Positions 34,568-43,354 of a stretch of 64,000 bases of DNA are shown here, piece by piece; positions within the stretch are counted from its first letter, which is position 1, and the number at the start of each line of letters is the position of its first letter. Source of the DNA: Paracoccus tegillarcae. GTDB taxonomy: Bacteria; Pseudomonadota; Alphaproteobacteria; Rhodobacterales; Rhodobacteraceae. Below the pieces are notes generated by a model that worked only from the letters and a program-made list of their open reading frames with translations, was not told where the DNA came from and ran no database searches. The position numbers were made by a program, and so were the translations under genes. Where the stretch lies: contig NZ_CP025408.1 in NCBI RefSeq assembly GCF_002847305.1, positions 1,100,001 through 1,164,000 of the forward strand. The letters are read 5' to 3'.

Positions 34568-35950
34568 TTATCCTTTTGCTTCTGGTTTCGGCAACAGTTC
34601 GGCGACAATTGCCTGGAACCCCTTGTCCATGAGCCCCCTTGCACGCGCAAGGAGAATGGGAATCGGGCTTGCCGGCTCTTTCGCGGCATAAAATTCCTCG
34701 ACCGCGCGCAACTGTGCAGCGACTTCGCTACGCGACGTCAAAACCAGAGGCTGTGCCGGAGGGGCGTCATCCGGCTGTGCCGAATCTTCGAAACCGCCAA
34801 GCGCACTGTCCGACAGTTTTTTCATTCGTTCCATCGCCACCGCAAAGCCTGATTCTGGCGTGAACCCGATGACCGCCCGACCCGCATCCGCTGGCAGCAG
34901 CGTTTCCAATGCCTCGATCAACGGGCGTCCGATCAGCAGGCGCGCCTGCGTCACCAAAAGCAGCGCGGGCGATGAAGGCTCGTTGCGCGCCAGAAACCGC
35001 TCGGCCCCCTCCAGCGCCTGACGAACGCCAGCGCGGTCCGAAATGGCCCCTGCGGCCTGGACCGGGACAACCGGCGCCGACGCCGCCTGCATTGACGGCC
35101 CGGCATCAGCGGAGGGCGCTTCCGCGCCATCCCCATCCATCTCTATCGGCGGCGACACCTGATCCGACCACAGGCTCAGATTCGGTCGCGCCTCTTGCAG
35201 CAGTTGCTGCATTCCGGTCAGCGTCTGCAGCGTCTCATCGACCGTCGGGTGAAAGCGTGTGGTGCCGCCCGATGCGCAGACCTGGACAATGGCATTCAGC
35301 GCAGTGGCCGCCCGCCCCAGATCGCCATGCAGCCGCTCGACCTGCTTTTCGTTCGAGGGCTGAGCCAAAGCCGAGACAATCGCGCCGCGCTCAACGCCCT
35401 CTTCATCAGGCCGCGCCGGCACCTGGCCCGTCGCGACCAGATAACGGCGATAGGTGGCATCCGTCTGGCCAGCCAGCGGCAGATATTGCAGCGGCATCCC
35501 GACCGTCTTGATCGACCCCAGTTCATCCAGCGCCGCACGCCGTTCAGAGACCGAACCCGCCGTTGTCGGATGCACGCCATCGGGCCATTTTTCCAACAAC
35601 GCTGCCATCGCCTGCAGGCTGTCAGCGAATTCGGCAGGGCGGGCCGCCAGAACCTGAAACCGCGCCAGCAGCGACAGCAACCGCAGGTCACGGGTTTCGC
35701 GCAGCAATGCGGTGATCGCCTGTGTTTCGGTCCGCAAATTGATTGATTTGGGATCGAACAGCCGGTCGATACTGCCCGCGACCCCGGCCATGCCGGGGGT
35801 AAAGTAACGCTCGGGCATGCGCGCTTCGGCCTCGTAATAATAGTCGATAAACCTGTCAGCGCCTTCGATTTCCAGATCGGGTCCGCAGGGCGTGTCCTCG
35901 GTCACCGGCTCTAGCAGCCAGTCCAGCCCCTTTGCCTGAGTATCAGCCAT
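34568..35950 (-). CDS. tssA: T6SS baseplate/sheath cap protein TssA
   Basis: A 460-residue protein with an ImpA N-terminal domain (DWLLEPVTEDTPCGPDLEIEGADRFIDYYYEAEARMPERYFTPG, then the LLSLLARFQVLAARPAEFADSLQAMAALLEKWPDGVHP block). A Pro/Ala-rich hinge (about residues 275-315) precedes a C-terminal helical domain with SEVAAQLRAVEEFYAAKEPASPIPILLARARGLMDKGFQAIVAELLP. TssA primes tube and sheath growth. Its start overlaps the tagH stop by 8 bases. Confidence 0.9.
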   Translation of the reverse strand: MADTQAKGLDWLLEPVTEDTPCGPDLEIEGADRFIDYYYEAEARMPERYFTPGMAGVAGSIDRLFDPKSINLRTETQAITALLRETRDLRLLSLLARFQVLAARPAEFADSLQAMAALLEKWPDGVHPTTAGSVSERRAALDELGSIKTVGMPLQYLPLAGQTDATYRRYLVATGQVPARPDEEGVERGAIVSALAQPSNEKQVERLHGDLGRAATALNAIVQVCASGGTTRFHPTVDETLQTLTGMQQLLQEARPNLSLWSDQVSPPIEMDGDGAEAPSADAGPSMQAASAPVVPVQAAGAISDRAGVRQALEGAERFLARNEPSSPALLLVTQARLLIGRPLIEALETLLPADAGRAVIGFTPESGFAVAMERMKKLSDSALGGFEDSAQPDDAPPAQPLVLTSRSEVAAQLRAVEEFYAAKEPASPIPILLARARGLMDKGFQAIVAELLPKPEAKG

Positions 35951-37166
35951 CAGAGCCCCCTTTGTTGCCCGCGCCGTCCTGACGGGCCGCCATCTCGCGG
36001 TAGGCCGTCGAGAAATGGTTCAGAAATTCATCCAGCATGCCGTTTTCATGCGGCGCGGTCTTTTTGTCCCAACGCTCGACAAAAATCTCCCAGGCCTTTG
36101 CGCGCTTGTTGCCACCCAACCGCCCCGTTTCGGCCTCGGGCTCGATGGTTTCCGGCGCCAGATCCGTCATCAACCTCGCCAAAGCCGGCTGCAACGCCGC
36201 GAACAGGGCCGCCTGATGCAGGCGCAGATCGGTCAGCGCATCCTCGAACCCATCCGGGCCATTCTGGAAACCCGCCCGCGGCTTCAGATACATGGCCTCG
36301 ATGGCCTGGTCGACATCGGGCAGAAACTTGAGCGGATTGTTGTCCGTGGCACCACGCATCGTTCGTTCGCCGGTGCGGGCAAACTGCTTGGCGGCGGCGC
36401 GATCCTGCAGAGACATCATCACCTGCTGCGACACACGGCGCACGGTCTCGCCCAAAGCCTGCGCCAACTCGGCGGGCGGTATGTCGGCATAAAGGTCAGG
36501 CGCCAGACCCGCACCCTTGCAAAAGGCGCGCACGAAATCCTGCTCGGCAACGGGCGGCGCCGGTGCCTTGATCCCCGTGGTTTCGCGCACATCGGATCGC
36601 GCGGGCTGGGGCGCATTTGGCAGTGGGGCGGGCGGCGGCATGGCCGGCACCGGCATTGGCGCGACGCCACCCTGCCCCGTCGAGATAAAGTCGTCGGCAA
36701 AATCATACCGCCGCCCGGTGGGGCTGGGCGGCAGAGGATCGACGGGTTCGACATGACCGCCGCTGCCCAAGGCCCAGGGATCCTCGGCATAGCCCGGTGC
36801 CTGCGAACGATCAGGCAGTGATGCGGGCGTCAGCGCCGCCGCGCCAGCCGGCTGATCCACCAGAACGACGATGATGTACTGGCCGACCTGAAAGCGGTCG
36901 CCGTGGTTCAGCTTGTGAGGGCCGTCCAGACGGTAACGCTGGCCCTGCAGAAAGGTGCCATTGGTCGAGACATCGCGCAGCCACCAGCCCTTGTCGTCGC
37001 GAAAGATATCGAAATGATGCCCTGAAATATGCCGGCTCGCATCGGGCAGCACCCAGCCCATTCCGCTGGATCTGCCGGCAGACAGGCCCGTATCCACGAT
37101 CTGCACGCTGGCCGGCCCGCCATCATCGAGGATCTGATAGTTTTCTATCTGAAGGGTCAGGGTCAT
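35943..37166 (-). CDS. tagH: T6SS-associated FHA-domain protein TagH
   Basis: A 407-residue protein with an N-terminal FHA domain (about residues 10-100) carrying phosphothreonine-binding signatures: AGRSSGMGW, DASRHISGHHFDIF and DVSTNGTFLQG. After a Pro-rich linker, the C-terminal TagH domain contains DNNPLKFLPDVDQAIEAMY and the FEDALTDLRLHQAALFAALQPALARLM helix. In other systems it links a Thr kinase (PpkA/PppA) to T6SS firing; neither enzyme is in this window. The ATG at 37166 is chosen over an upstream extension; the neighbour's stop lies 8 bases upstream. Confidence 0.92.
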   Translation of the reverse strand: MTLTLQIENYQILDDGGPASVQIVDTGLSAGRSSGMGWVLPDASRHISGHHFDIFRDDKGWWLRDVSTNGTFLQGQRYRLDGPHKLNHGDRFQVGQYIIVVLVDQPAGAAALTPASLPDRSQAPGYAEDPWALGSGGHVEPVDPLPPSPTGRRYDFADDFISTGQGGVAPMPVPAMPPPAPLPNAPQPARSDVRETTGIKAPAPPVAEQDFVRAFCKGAGLAPDLYADIPPAELAQALGETVRRVSQQVMMSLQDRAAAKQFARTGERTMRGATDNNPLKFLPDVDQAIEAMYLKPRAGFQNGPDGFEDALTDLRLHQAALFAALQPALARLMTDLAPETIEPEAETGRLGGNKRAKAWEIFVERWDKKTAPHENGMLDEFLNHFSTAYREMAARQDGAGNKGGSDG

Positions 37167-37174
37167 GCGATTTG

Positions 37175-37777
37175 TCAGTATACGCGAAACAGCGTTTCGG
37201 CCATGTCGATGAACCGCGCCAGGTAGATCGGGCGGCGCTGCAACTCGGCGCGGGCAAGACAGGACAGAACGGCGCTGTTGACAGCACGCGGCGAACGATA
37301 AAGCGGCACCGGCATCGGATCGTTGGGCGCGACCGCACCGCCCGACCATGCCACCGCCAGTCCCAGAAACACCGAAGGCGACCGCGAGGGCGCCCACAAG
37401 GCCTCGCGCGCGATCCTCTGGCGCATGGCTGTCGATGGATGGTTCAGCCATGCGGCGACCATCTCCATCATCGGGCGTTCCATCGGGTCAAGATAGTCAG
37501 CCATCAGCCGCAAACACTCGTATCCCCAACGCACGGTCATCTGGGGCAAAGCGGCAAAGGCTGTGTAGGTCACTGCCTCCTCAGGCGTGGTCGACGACCG
37601 CAGCCGACCCAGAAAGGCCAGCGGGTCCTCGCCCGGGCGGGGGCGTTGCTGGGTCAGTTCGGCAATTTCGGGCAAGCGCAGGTACAGGTCCTGCGGCGTA
37701 TCAAAGCGCAGCGCACCGACAGGCGGGCGGGTCTTGTCCGCATCTGACCGCGTCGGCGGTGGGATCGAGTCATTCAT
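37175..37777 (-). CDS. T6SS-associated protein of unknown function (DUF6931-like)
   Basis: A 200-residue cytoplasmic protein, mostly helical, with no signal peptide or TM: FDTPQDLYLRLPEIAELTQQRPRPGEDPLAFLGRLRSSTTPEEAVTYTAFAALPQMTVRWGYECLRLM. It is the first gene of the T6SS unit and lies 8 bases from tagH. I recall a family called DUF6931 near T6SS loci in Rhodobacteraceae, but the label is from memory. The helical segment spanning WLNHPSTAMRQRIAREAL resembles an adaptor more than an enzyme. ATG at 37777 is used; a GTG at 37780 is possible. Confidence 0.7.
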   Translation of the reverse strand: MNDSIPPPTRSDADKTRPPVGALRFDTPQDLYLRLPEIAELTQQRPRPGEDPLAFLGRLRSSTTPEEAVTYTAFAALPQMTVRWGYECLRLMADYLDPMERPMMEMVAAWLNHPSTAMRQRIAREALWAPSRSPSVFLGLAVAWSGGAVAPNDPMPVPLYRSPRAVNSAVLSCLARAELQRRPIYLARFIDMAETLFRVY

Positions 37778-37930
37778 CACAATACGCCGCTACCGTTAAC
37801 TCGCTGCAGAATTCGGTTTTTTAGCCTCCAAGGTCAACCCCGGGGACATCTGACCTAGCTGATCGGTTTTGCATATTTTTTGGGACTGCCCTAGGGTCAA
37901 GAGGATTGGGCTCAAGGAAAAGAGATAACA

Positions 37931-39559
37931 ATGGCAGACGCGAATGGGCAATTACCGCCGGAAAACGACGATGCGTTCGATACCGACTACGACATTGGCC
38001 AGGACAATATCGAGGGCAGTTTCGGCCCCTTCGGCTTTGACATTCACAACCCGGTTTTTGTCGTTTCATCGCTGACGGCAGTGGTTTTCATCCTGCTGAC
38101 GCTGATCTTTGCAGACACCGCCGGAATGGTCTTTCAGGCCGTGGTCACATTCGCGACCACGCAGCTGGACTGGTATTTCATGATCGTGGTGAATTTCTTT
38201 GTGATCTTCTGTCTGGTGCTGGTCGTTTCGCCCTATGGCAAGATCAAGCTGGGCGGCACGGAAGCGACGCCAGAATACAGTTACCTGTCCTGGTTCGCGA
38301 TGCTGTTCGCGGCTGGCATCGGCATCGGCCTTTTGTTCTTTGGTGTGCTTGAGCCGGTCTATCACATGAACGTCTCGCAGCCGCTCGGCACGCCGTCGCC
38401 CATCGGGCCGGATGGTCAGATCATCCCCGAAAACATCGCCGAGGCCCGTGCAATAGGCTTGGCGGGCACGTTTTTTCACTGGGGCCTGCATGGCTGGGCC
38501 GTCTATGTCGTGATGGCGTTGGCGCTTGGGCTGTTCACCTATAATAAGGGGCTGCCCTTTTCGATCCGTTCGGCGTTCTATCCGATCCTGGGCGAACGTA
38601 TCTGGGGCTGGCCCGGCCATCTGATCGACATTCTGGCCGTGTTTTCGACGCTGTTCGGGCTGGCGACCAGTCTGGGGCTTGGGGCGCAGCAGGCAAATGC
38701 CGGGCTGAACTTTGTCTTTGGGCTGCCGGTGAACACCTCGACGCAGGTGATCGTCATCATCGCGGTGACGGCCGTGGCGCTGGTCTCGGTCTGGCGAGGA
38801 TTGGACGGCGGGGTCAAGATCCTGTCGGAAATCAATATGATCGTCGCCGTTCTGTTCTTCCTGTTCGTCCTGCTCGCCGGGCCGACGATTGCAGGCCTGC
38901 TGGGCTTTTGGGACGGGCTCGTGACCTATGTCCAGAAGATCATTCCGCTGTCACAACCCTTTGGCCGCAGCGATGACGCCTACCGCGATGGCTGGACGGC
39001 CTTCTATTGGGCATGGTGGATCAGTTGGGCGCCGTTCGTGGGCATGTTCATTGCCCGTGTTTCGCGTGGCCGGTCGATCCGTGAATTCGTGATCTGCGTC
39101 TTGCTGATCCCCAGCCTGATGATCTTTGTCTGGATGGGCGTCTTTGGCGGCATCGCCATCGAAGGCATGCTGGCCGATCCCGACAACAGTCTGGTCAAGG
39201 AATACGTGATCGACAATTACAGCCCCGAACTGTCGCTGTTCGGCATGTTGAACGAGTTGCCGCTGACGGGGATCACCTCGACCATCGCGATCGTTCTGGC
39301 GCTGGTCTTTTTCGTCACCTCGTCGGATTCCGGCTCGCTGGTCGTCGATACGATCACCGCAGGCGGCAAGATCGACGCGCCCAAACCCCAGCGTATCTTC
39401 TGGGCAACCATCGAGGGCCTGATCGCCATCGTGCTGCTGATCGGCGGCGGGTTGTCGGCGCTGCAGGCGGGGGTGACGGCGACGGGCATCCCGTTCTCGG
39501 TCGTCATGGTGGTGATGTGCTACACCATCTGGAAGGCGTTGCAGACCGAACCCAGGTAA
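37931..39559 (+). CDS. BCCT-family betaine/choline/carnitine transporter
   Basis: A 542-residue membrane protein with about 12 TM helices. The defining segment is the tryptophan-rich aromatic box YWAWWISWAPFVGMFIARVSRGRSIREF. Further BCCT blocks are AMLFAAGIGIGLLFFGVLEPV and the SSDSGSLVVDTITAGG strand. It imports betaine-type osmoprotectants driven by sodium or protons. The N-terminus is an acidic cytoplasmic tail; an AAGGAAAAGAG ribosome-binding site precedes the ATG. It is divergent from the T6SS unit, with 153 bases between them. An intrinsic terminator follows. Confidence 0.95.
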   Translation: MADANGQLPPENDDAFDTDYDIGQDNIEGSFGPFGFDIHNPVFVVSSLTAVVFILLTLIFADTAGMVFQAVVTFATTQLDWYFMIVVNFFVIFCLVLVVSPYGKIKLGGTEATPEYSYLSWFAMLFAAGIGIGLLFFGVLEPVYHMNVSQPLGTPSPIGPDGQIIPENIAEARAIGLAGTFFHWGLHGWAVYVVMALALGLFTYNKGLPFSIRSAFYPILGERIWGWPGHLIDILAVFSTLFGLATSLGLGAQQANAGLNFVFGLPVNTSTQVIVIIAVTAVALVSVWRGLDGGVKILSEINMIVAVLFFLFVLLAGPTIAGLLGFWDGLVTYVQKIIPLSQPFGRSDDAYRDGWTAFYWAWWISWAPFVGMFIARVSRGRSIREFVICVLLIPSLMIFVWMGVFGGIAIEGMLADPDNSLVKEYVIDNYSPELSLFGMLNELPLTGITSTIAIVLALVFFVTSSDSGSLVVDTITAGGKIDAPKPQRIFWATIEGLIAIVLLIGGGLSALQAGVTATGIPFSVVMVVMCYTIWKALQTEPR

Positions 39560-39566
39560 TAACCAA

Positions 39567-39606
39567 CGCCCCGCCCGGTCAGCAGATCGGGCGGGGCGGA
39601 TCTTTT
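39567..39606 (+). terminator. Intrinsic terminator of the BCCT gene
   Basis: An 11-bp perfect stem (CGCCCCGCCCG / CGGGCGGGGCG, 10-nt loop) followed by GATCTTTT. The T-run overlaps the TTA stop codon of the convergent nrsF gene on the other strand. Confidence 0.88.
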
Positions 39607-40240
39607 ACCAGCGCAACCAGCGCCGGCCGGCCCACGCACCCGCCACCGACACCGCCAGAATCCCCAGCGAATACCAGCACAGGAAGAACAGCGGGCTGTC
39701 CTCGGTACAGTGGAAGGCATAGATCGCCGCCGCGCCCGCACCGGCTGCCAACCCGGCCAGCGCACCACTGCGCATCGGCGCGGTCGAGGCACCCGAGCGC
39801 AAGGCCGCGATCAGCACAGCCAAAGGCAACAGCGCGATCACCGGAATGGCAATCAGGCAAAAAAACAGCGTCTGACCCTTGGCTGTCGGCCACCAGCGAT
39901 CCGCCGGCATCCCGGCCAGTGTCGTGGTGAACCACAGCGCGGCCAGCCCGGCCACGATCACAAGCGGCCAGACCAACCAACCCGCGCTTCGCGCCGGATC
40001 GGCCCGGCGCAACACGGCAAAACCAGCGGCCAGCGCAACGATCAGCGGTAGGAACGACTTCATCGCGGTGACCGGCGCGGCCATGGCCGCAGCCAGATCG
40101 GTGCGCACACCCAGCACCAACAGCGCCACAAGCCCCGACAACGCCAGAACCGGCAAGAACCAACGCGCCACCAGCGCGCCCACTTGCGGACGCGGCATGG
40201 CATCGGCGGCCATGGCAGTGATCAGGTCTTGGGTCTTCAT
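39605..40240 (-). CDS. nrsF: NrsF-type anti-sigma factor (DUF1109)
   Basis: A 211-residue inner-membrane protein with six TM helices and a short cytoplasmic N-terminus (MKTQDLITAMAADAMPRP). The invariant MPRPQVG segment and the FHCTEDSPLFFLCWYSLG motif between TM5 and TM6, with paired cysteines, are those of NrsF/DUF1109 proteins. In Caulobacter these cysteines are needed for the sigma factor SigF to respond to heavy metals and oxidants. Its start overlaps the sigma-factor stop by 4 bases, so the pair is translationally coupled. Confidence 0.9.
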   Translation of the reverse strand: MKTQDLITAMAADAMPRPQVGALVARWFLPVLALSGLVALLVLGVRTDLAAAMAAPVTAMKSFLPLIVALAAGFAVLRRADPARSAGWLVWPLVIVAGLAALWFTTTLAGMPADRWWPTAKGQTLFFCLIAIPVIALLPLAVLIAALRSGASTAPMRSGALAGLAAGAGAAAIYAFHCTEDSPLFFLCWYSLGILAVSVAGAWAGRRWLRW

Positions 40241-40782
40241 CTATTCTCTCCGTCTCGCAGGGCGGCCAGCCGGCGCAGCGCCCGGTGCAAGGCCACACGC
40301 ACGGCGCCCTCGCTCATGTTCAGGCGCTGGCCTGTTTCGGCCGCGCTTTCGCCCTTTATGGCCGCGCCTTGCAGGATATCTGCCGAACGCGGATCAAGCT
40401 GTGCGATGGTCTTGCGCGCATCGTCCTGCTCGAATGGATCAGGCTGATCCGGCTCTGGCAGGACATCCTGAAAGTCCTCGATCGGCAGGTTGATCCGCCG
40501 ACCGCGCGCCCGAAAGGCGTCGACCACCTTGTAGCGCGCAATGGCGTAAAGCCAGGGCCGTAGCGGCTGATCCTGCCGCCAGGTGCCGCGCTTGAGGTGA
40601 ATGGCCAGCAATATGTTCTGCACGATATCCTCGCGGTCGGACGGGTCGATCCCTGCACCTTTGGCGCGCACGATTCCGCGCACAACCGGCGTGACCTGGG
40701 TCAGAAACCGGGTGTAAGCGGCCTCGTCTCCCGCCATCGCGGCGCGCAGCAGATCGGCCCAAGGATCGTCCTGTTTCTGCAT
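40237..40782 (-). CDS. sigF: ECF RNA polymerase sigma factor (SigF-type, paired with NrsF)
   Basis: A 181-residue ECF sigma factor with region 2 (ILLAIHLKRGTWRQDQPLRPWLYAIARYKVVDAFRARGRR) and region 4 HTH (GESAAETGQRLNMSEGAVRVALHRALRRLAAL). ATG at 40782 is preferred over 40806 because the promoter at 40797-40822 would place the transcript start only a few bases upstream of it. By analogy to the Caulobacter SigF-NrsF system, it directs transcription from the GTAAC/CGAA promoters described here and activates the divergent bufferin operon under metal or oxidative stress. Confidence 0.9.
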   Translation of the reverse strand: MQKQDDPWADLLRAAMAGDEAAYTRFLTQVTPVVRGIVRAKGAGIDPSDREDIVQNILLAIHLKRGTWRQDQPLRPWLYAIARYKVVDAFRARGRRINLPIEDFQDVLPEPDQPDPFEQDDARKTIAQLDPRSADILQGAAIKGESAAETGQRLNMSEGAVRVALHRALRRLAALRDGENR

Positions 40783-40796
40783 TCTGTGCCCTGCAA

Positions 40797-40822
40797 TTCG
40801 CGGCAATCGCCAGCCGCGTTAC
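40797..40822 (-). promoter_or_regulatory. ECF-type promoter for the sigF-nrsF operon
   Basis: On the minus strand, GTAAC (40822-40818), 17 bases, then CGAA (40800-40797). This matches the Caulobacter SigF consensus (GTAACC/T-N16-CGAA) as I recall it. The transcript would start about 8 bases before the sigF ATG, implying autoregulation. Confidence 0.75.
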
Positions 40823-40877
40823 AGCCATCCCGAAAAAATTCGCCCTCGGCAACCCGCATCACGACAGCGTGAGCGGC

Positions 40878-40903
40878 GTAACGCCACGGCTCTGGCCAGC
40901 GAA
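40878..40903 (+). promoter_or_regulatory. ECF-type promoter for the bufferin operon
   Basis: On the plus strand, GTAAC (40878-40882), 17 bases, then CGAA (40900-40903). The elements and spacing are identical to those of the divergent sigF promoter, about 55 bases away. It lies 58 bases before bufA. Confidence 0.78.
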
Positions 40904-40961
40904 TGGCACCACCATGGGACGGCGATGAACGCTGTCCTTTCCAGACAGGAGGATATCTCTG

Positions 40962-41237
40962 ATGAAAACCACGCATATCGCCACCGCCTTCGCCGCAGCC
41001 ATCACCATGGCGGGCATGGCCCATGCCGACGAGATGAAAAAAGCGGAGATGGAAAAATGCTACGGCGTCGCCCTGGCAGGCGAAAACGATTGCGCCGCTG
41101 GCCCCGGCACGACCTGCGCCGGCACTTCAACCTCGGACTATCAGGGCAATGCCTGGAAACTGGTCCCGGCCGGCACCTGTGTCGACATGGAAACCCCGGC
41201 TGGCCACAATGGCAGCCTAGAAGTGATCGAAATGTAA
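40962..41237 (+). CDS. bufA: Bufferin-type metallophore precursor (DUF2282, BufA1 family)
   Basis: A 91-residue precursor. The signal peptide ([14 protein letters not shown], residues 1-22) is followed by an acidic linker and a core with four cysteines, Cys33, Cys44, Cys52 and Cys73 ([26 protein letters not shown]), the conserved DUF2282 pattern. Members are RiPP precursors whose cysteines are modified by the DUF692 (MNIO) enzyme to thiooxazole-type groups that bind copper in the periplasm. AGGAGG lies upstream of the ATG. It follows a SigF-type promoter and heads a four-gene operon. Confidence 0.93.
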   Translation: MKTTHIATAFAAAITMAGMAHADEMKKAEMEKCYGVALAGENDCAAGPGTTCAGTSTSDYQGNAWKLVPAGTCVDMETPAGHNGSLEVIEM

Positions 41238-41299
41238 GACCCCCGGGGCGCGGTTTTCCCTGACCGCGCCCTACCTTTCCAGCTGAATCCGAGGTTCAC

Positions 41300-42142
41300 A
41301 TGTCACTGCCAGCAGCGCCCGGCCTGGGCTTCAAGTCAGAACATTTCCCCGCCATCCGCGAAAGCCGCCCCGATCTGGGCTTTTTCGAGGTCCATGCCGA
41401 GAATTTCATGGGCGACGGCGGTGCACCTCATGCCATGCTTACAGCCTTGCGCGCTGATTATGCGATTTCCCTGCACGGCGTGGGCCTGTCCATCGGCGGC
41501 CCCGGCCCCCTGGACGGCGACCATCTGAACCGGCTGAAATCGCTGTGCGACCGTTACCAGCCAGACAGTTTTTCCGAACATCTGGCCTGGTCCAGCCATG
41601 GCAGCGAATATCTGAACGATCTTCTGCCCCTGCCCTATACCGACGAAACGCTTCAACGCATTTGCCAGCATATCGACCATCTTCAGCATTTTCTGGGTCG
41701 CCAGATGCTGCTTGAAAACCCGTCGACCTATGTGCTGTTCGAACAGTCCACCATCTCCGAGACCGACTTTCTGGCCCAGATCGTGCGCCGTACCGGATGC
41801 GGCCTGCTGCTGGACGTGAACAATGTCTTTGTCAGCTGCTCCAACCATCGGACCGATCCGCGCGCTTATCTGGACGCCTTTCCGATGCATGCGGTGGGCG
41901 AGATCCATCTGGGTGGCCACGATCAAGAGGACCTGCCCGATGGCCCGCTGCTGATCGACGCGCATGGCAGCGAAATTGCCGATCCGGTCTGGACGCTCTA
42001 TGCCGATGTGCTTGCCCGCAGCGGCCCGCTGCCCTCGCTGATCGAATGGGACAATGATGTTCCCGAATTCCCGGTGCTGATGGCCGAGGTCGAGCGCGCC
42101 AGAGCCGTCATTCAGGGGTCGCGCAATGCCCTTGCCAGTTGA
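41300..42142 (+). CDS. bufB: MNIO (DUF692) bufferin-maturation enzyme
   Basis: A 280-residue multinuclear non-heme iron oxidase of the DUF692 family, TIM-barrel fold. Conserved metal-binding blocks are visible: [62 protein letters not shown] and [15 protein letters not shown]. It modifies cysteines of the precursor encoded immediately upstream. The length and block order are normal for BufB/MbnB relatives. Its 3' end overlaps the next gene by 17 bases. Confidence 0.94.
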   Translation: MSLPAAPGLGFKSEHFPAIRESRPDLGFFEVHAENFMGDGGAPHAMLTALRADYAISLHGVGLSIGGPGPLDGDHLNRLKSLCDRYQPDSFSEHLAWSSHGSEYLNDLLPLPYTDETLQRICQHIDHLQHFLGRQMLLENPSTYVLFEQSTISETDFLAQIVRRTGCGLLLDVNNVFVSCSNHRTDPRAYLDAFPMHAVGEIHLGGHDQEDLPDGPLLIDAHGSEIADPVWTLYADVLARSGPLPSLIEWDNDVPEFPVLMAEVERARAVIQGSRNALAS

Positions 42143-42911
42143 GGATACGCATCACGGCTTTGCCGATGATTTCCGCCGCGCGCTGACGGCGGACCATCTG
42201 CCACGTGGTGTGACCGCGGCGACCGACGGCGGGCTGGCCCCGAACCGAGCGGCGCTTGCGGCGCGGTTTGCGGTCTATCGCAACAATGTCATGCACAGCC
42301 TGTCGCGCGCCTTGGCCCGCCGATTTCCGGTGATCGAACGGCTTGTCGGTGCAGAGTTCTTTGCTGCGATGGCGGTCGAGTTCATCCATGCGCATCCCCC
42401 GCGCTCTCCGGTTCTCATCGCATGGGGCGGCGAATTTCCGGGCTTTCTGCAGGGCTTTCCGCCGGTCGCGTCATTGCCCTATCTGCCCGACGTCGCGCGG
42501 CTGGAATATGCGCGCGGGCAGGCTTACCACGCCGCTGACATCAAGCCGATGGACAGCGCCGCCCTGGCGGCTTGCGGGCAGCCCGACCGGCTGAGCCTGA
42601 CACTGGCGCCCGGCACCAGATTGCTCTGCTTTGATCATCCGGCGGTCACGATCTGGCAGGCAAACCAACCCGGCGGCAATCCCTCAACCCGCGCCGAAGG
42701 CCCGGAAAAGGCACTGATCTACCGCAGGCCGGATTTTCAGGTGCCTGTGCGCAGTGTGTCCGACGATACCGCCGCCTTTCTGGCGGCTGTGATCGGGGGG
42801 GACTCATTGGCTGATGCGGCAACCCATGTCGTCGATCCGACACCCATGCTGACCCTGCTGATCAGCGAAGGGCTGATCGCGGCGGCCGATATCAAGGAAC
42901 AACAAAAATGA
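42126..42911 (+). CDS. bufC: DUF2063 partner protein of the MNIO enzyme
   Basis: A 261-residue protein with the DUF2063 N-terminal domain ([102 protein letters not shown]). In bufferin systems it binds the precursor and forms a complex with the MNIO enzyme. Its ATG lies inside the end of bufB and its stop overlaps the DoxX gene by 4 bases. The C-terminal part (about 170-261) ends in a winged-helix-like segment ([23 protein letters not shown]). Confidence 0.93.
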   Translation: MPLPVEDTHHGFADDFRRALTADHLPRGVTAATDGGLAPNRAALAARFAVYRNNVMHSLSRALARRFPVIERLVGAEFFAAMAVEFIHAHPPRSPVLIAWGGEFPGFLQGFPPVASLPYLPDVARLEYARGQAYHAADIKPMDSAALAACGQPDRLSLTLAPGTRLLCFDHPAVTIWQANQPGGNPSTRAEGPEKALIYRRPDFQVPVRSVSDDTAAFLAAVIGGDSLADAATHVVDPTPMLTLLISEGLIAAADIKEQQK

Positions 42912-43351
42912 TTACCGCATCCATTCAACGTTTCAACAGCGCCGCCGGCACCATTCCCTATTCGCTGGTCGCACTGGCCGCGCGCGTGTTTCCCGCCGCC
43001 GTATTCTGGCAATCGGGCCGCACCAAGGTGGACGGGCTGTTCACCATCAGCGATTCCACGTTCTTTCTGTTCCGCGAAGAATATGCCCTGCCTCTGATCC
43101 CCTCGGATCTGGCGGCGAGGCTCGGCACCCTCGCGGAACATCTGTTCCCGATCCTGTTGGTGCTGGGCCTGATGACACGACTGTCGGCGCTGGCGCTGCT
43201 GGTCATGACGGCGGTGATCCAGATCTTCGTCTATCCAGCCGCTTGGCCTACGCACGGGATCTGGGCGGCGTGTTTTCTGCTGCTGCTGGCCTATGGGCCG
43301 GGCAACTGGTCAATGGATCGGTGGCTGGGGCTGGAACAGCCCCGCCCCTGA
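42908..43351 (+). CDS. DoxX-family membrane protein of the bufferin operon
   Basis: A 147-residue inner-membrane protein with four TM helices. Its family signature is [17 protein letters not shown]...[60 protein letters not shown], typical of the DoxX proteins (GigD) that close gig/bufferin operons in Caulobacter. The role of DoxX in these operons is not settled; a redox function is suspected. It overlaps bufC by 4 bases and ends 3 bases from a convergent gene. Confidence 0.88.
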   Translation: MITASIQRFNSAAGTIPYSLVALAARVFPAAVFWQSGRTKVDGLFTISDSTFFLFREEYALPLIPSDLAARLGTLAEHLFPILLVLGLMTRLSALALLVMTAVIQIFVYPAAWPTHGIWAACFLLLLAYGPGNWSMDRWLGLEQPRP

Positions 43352-43354
43352 TCG

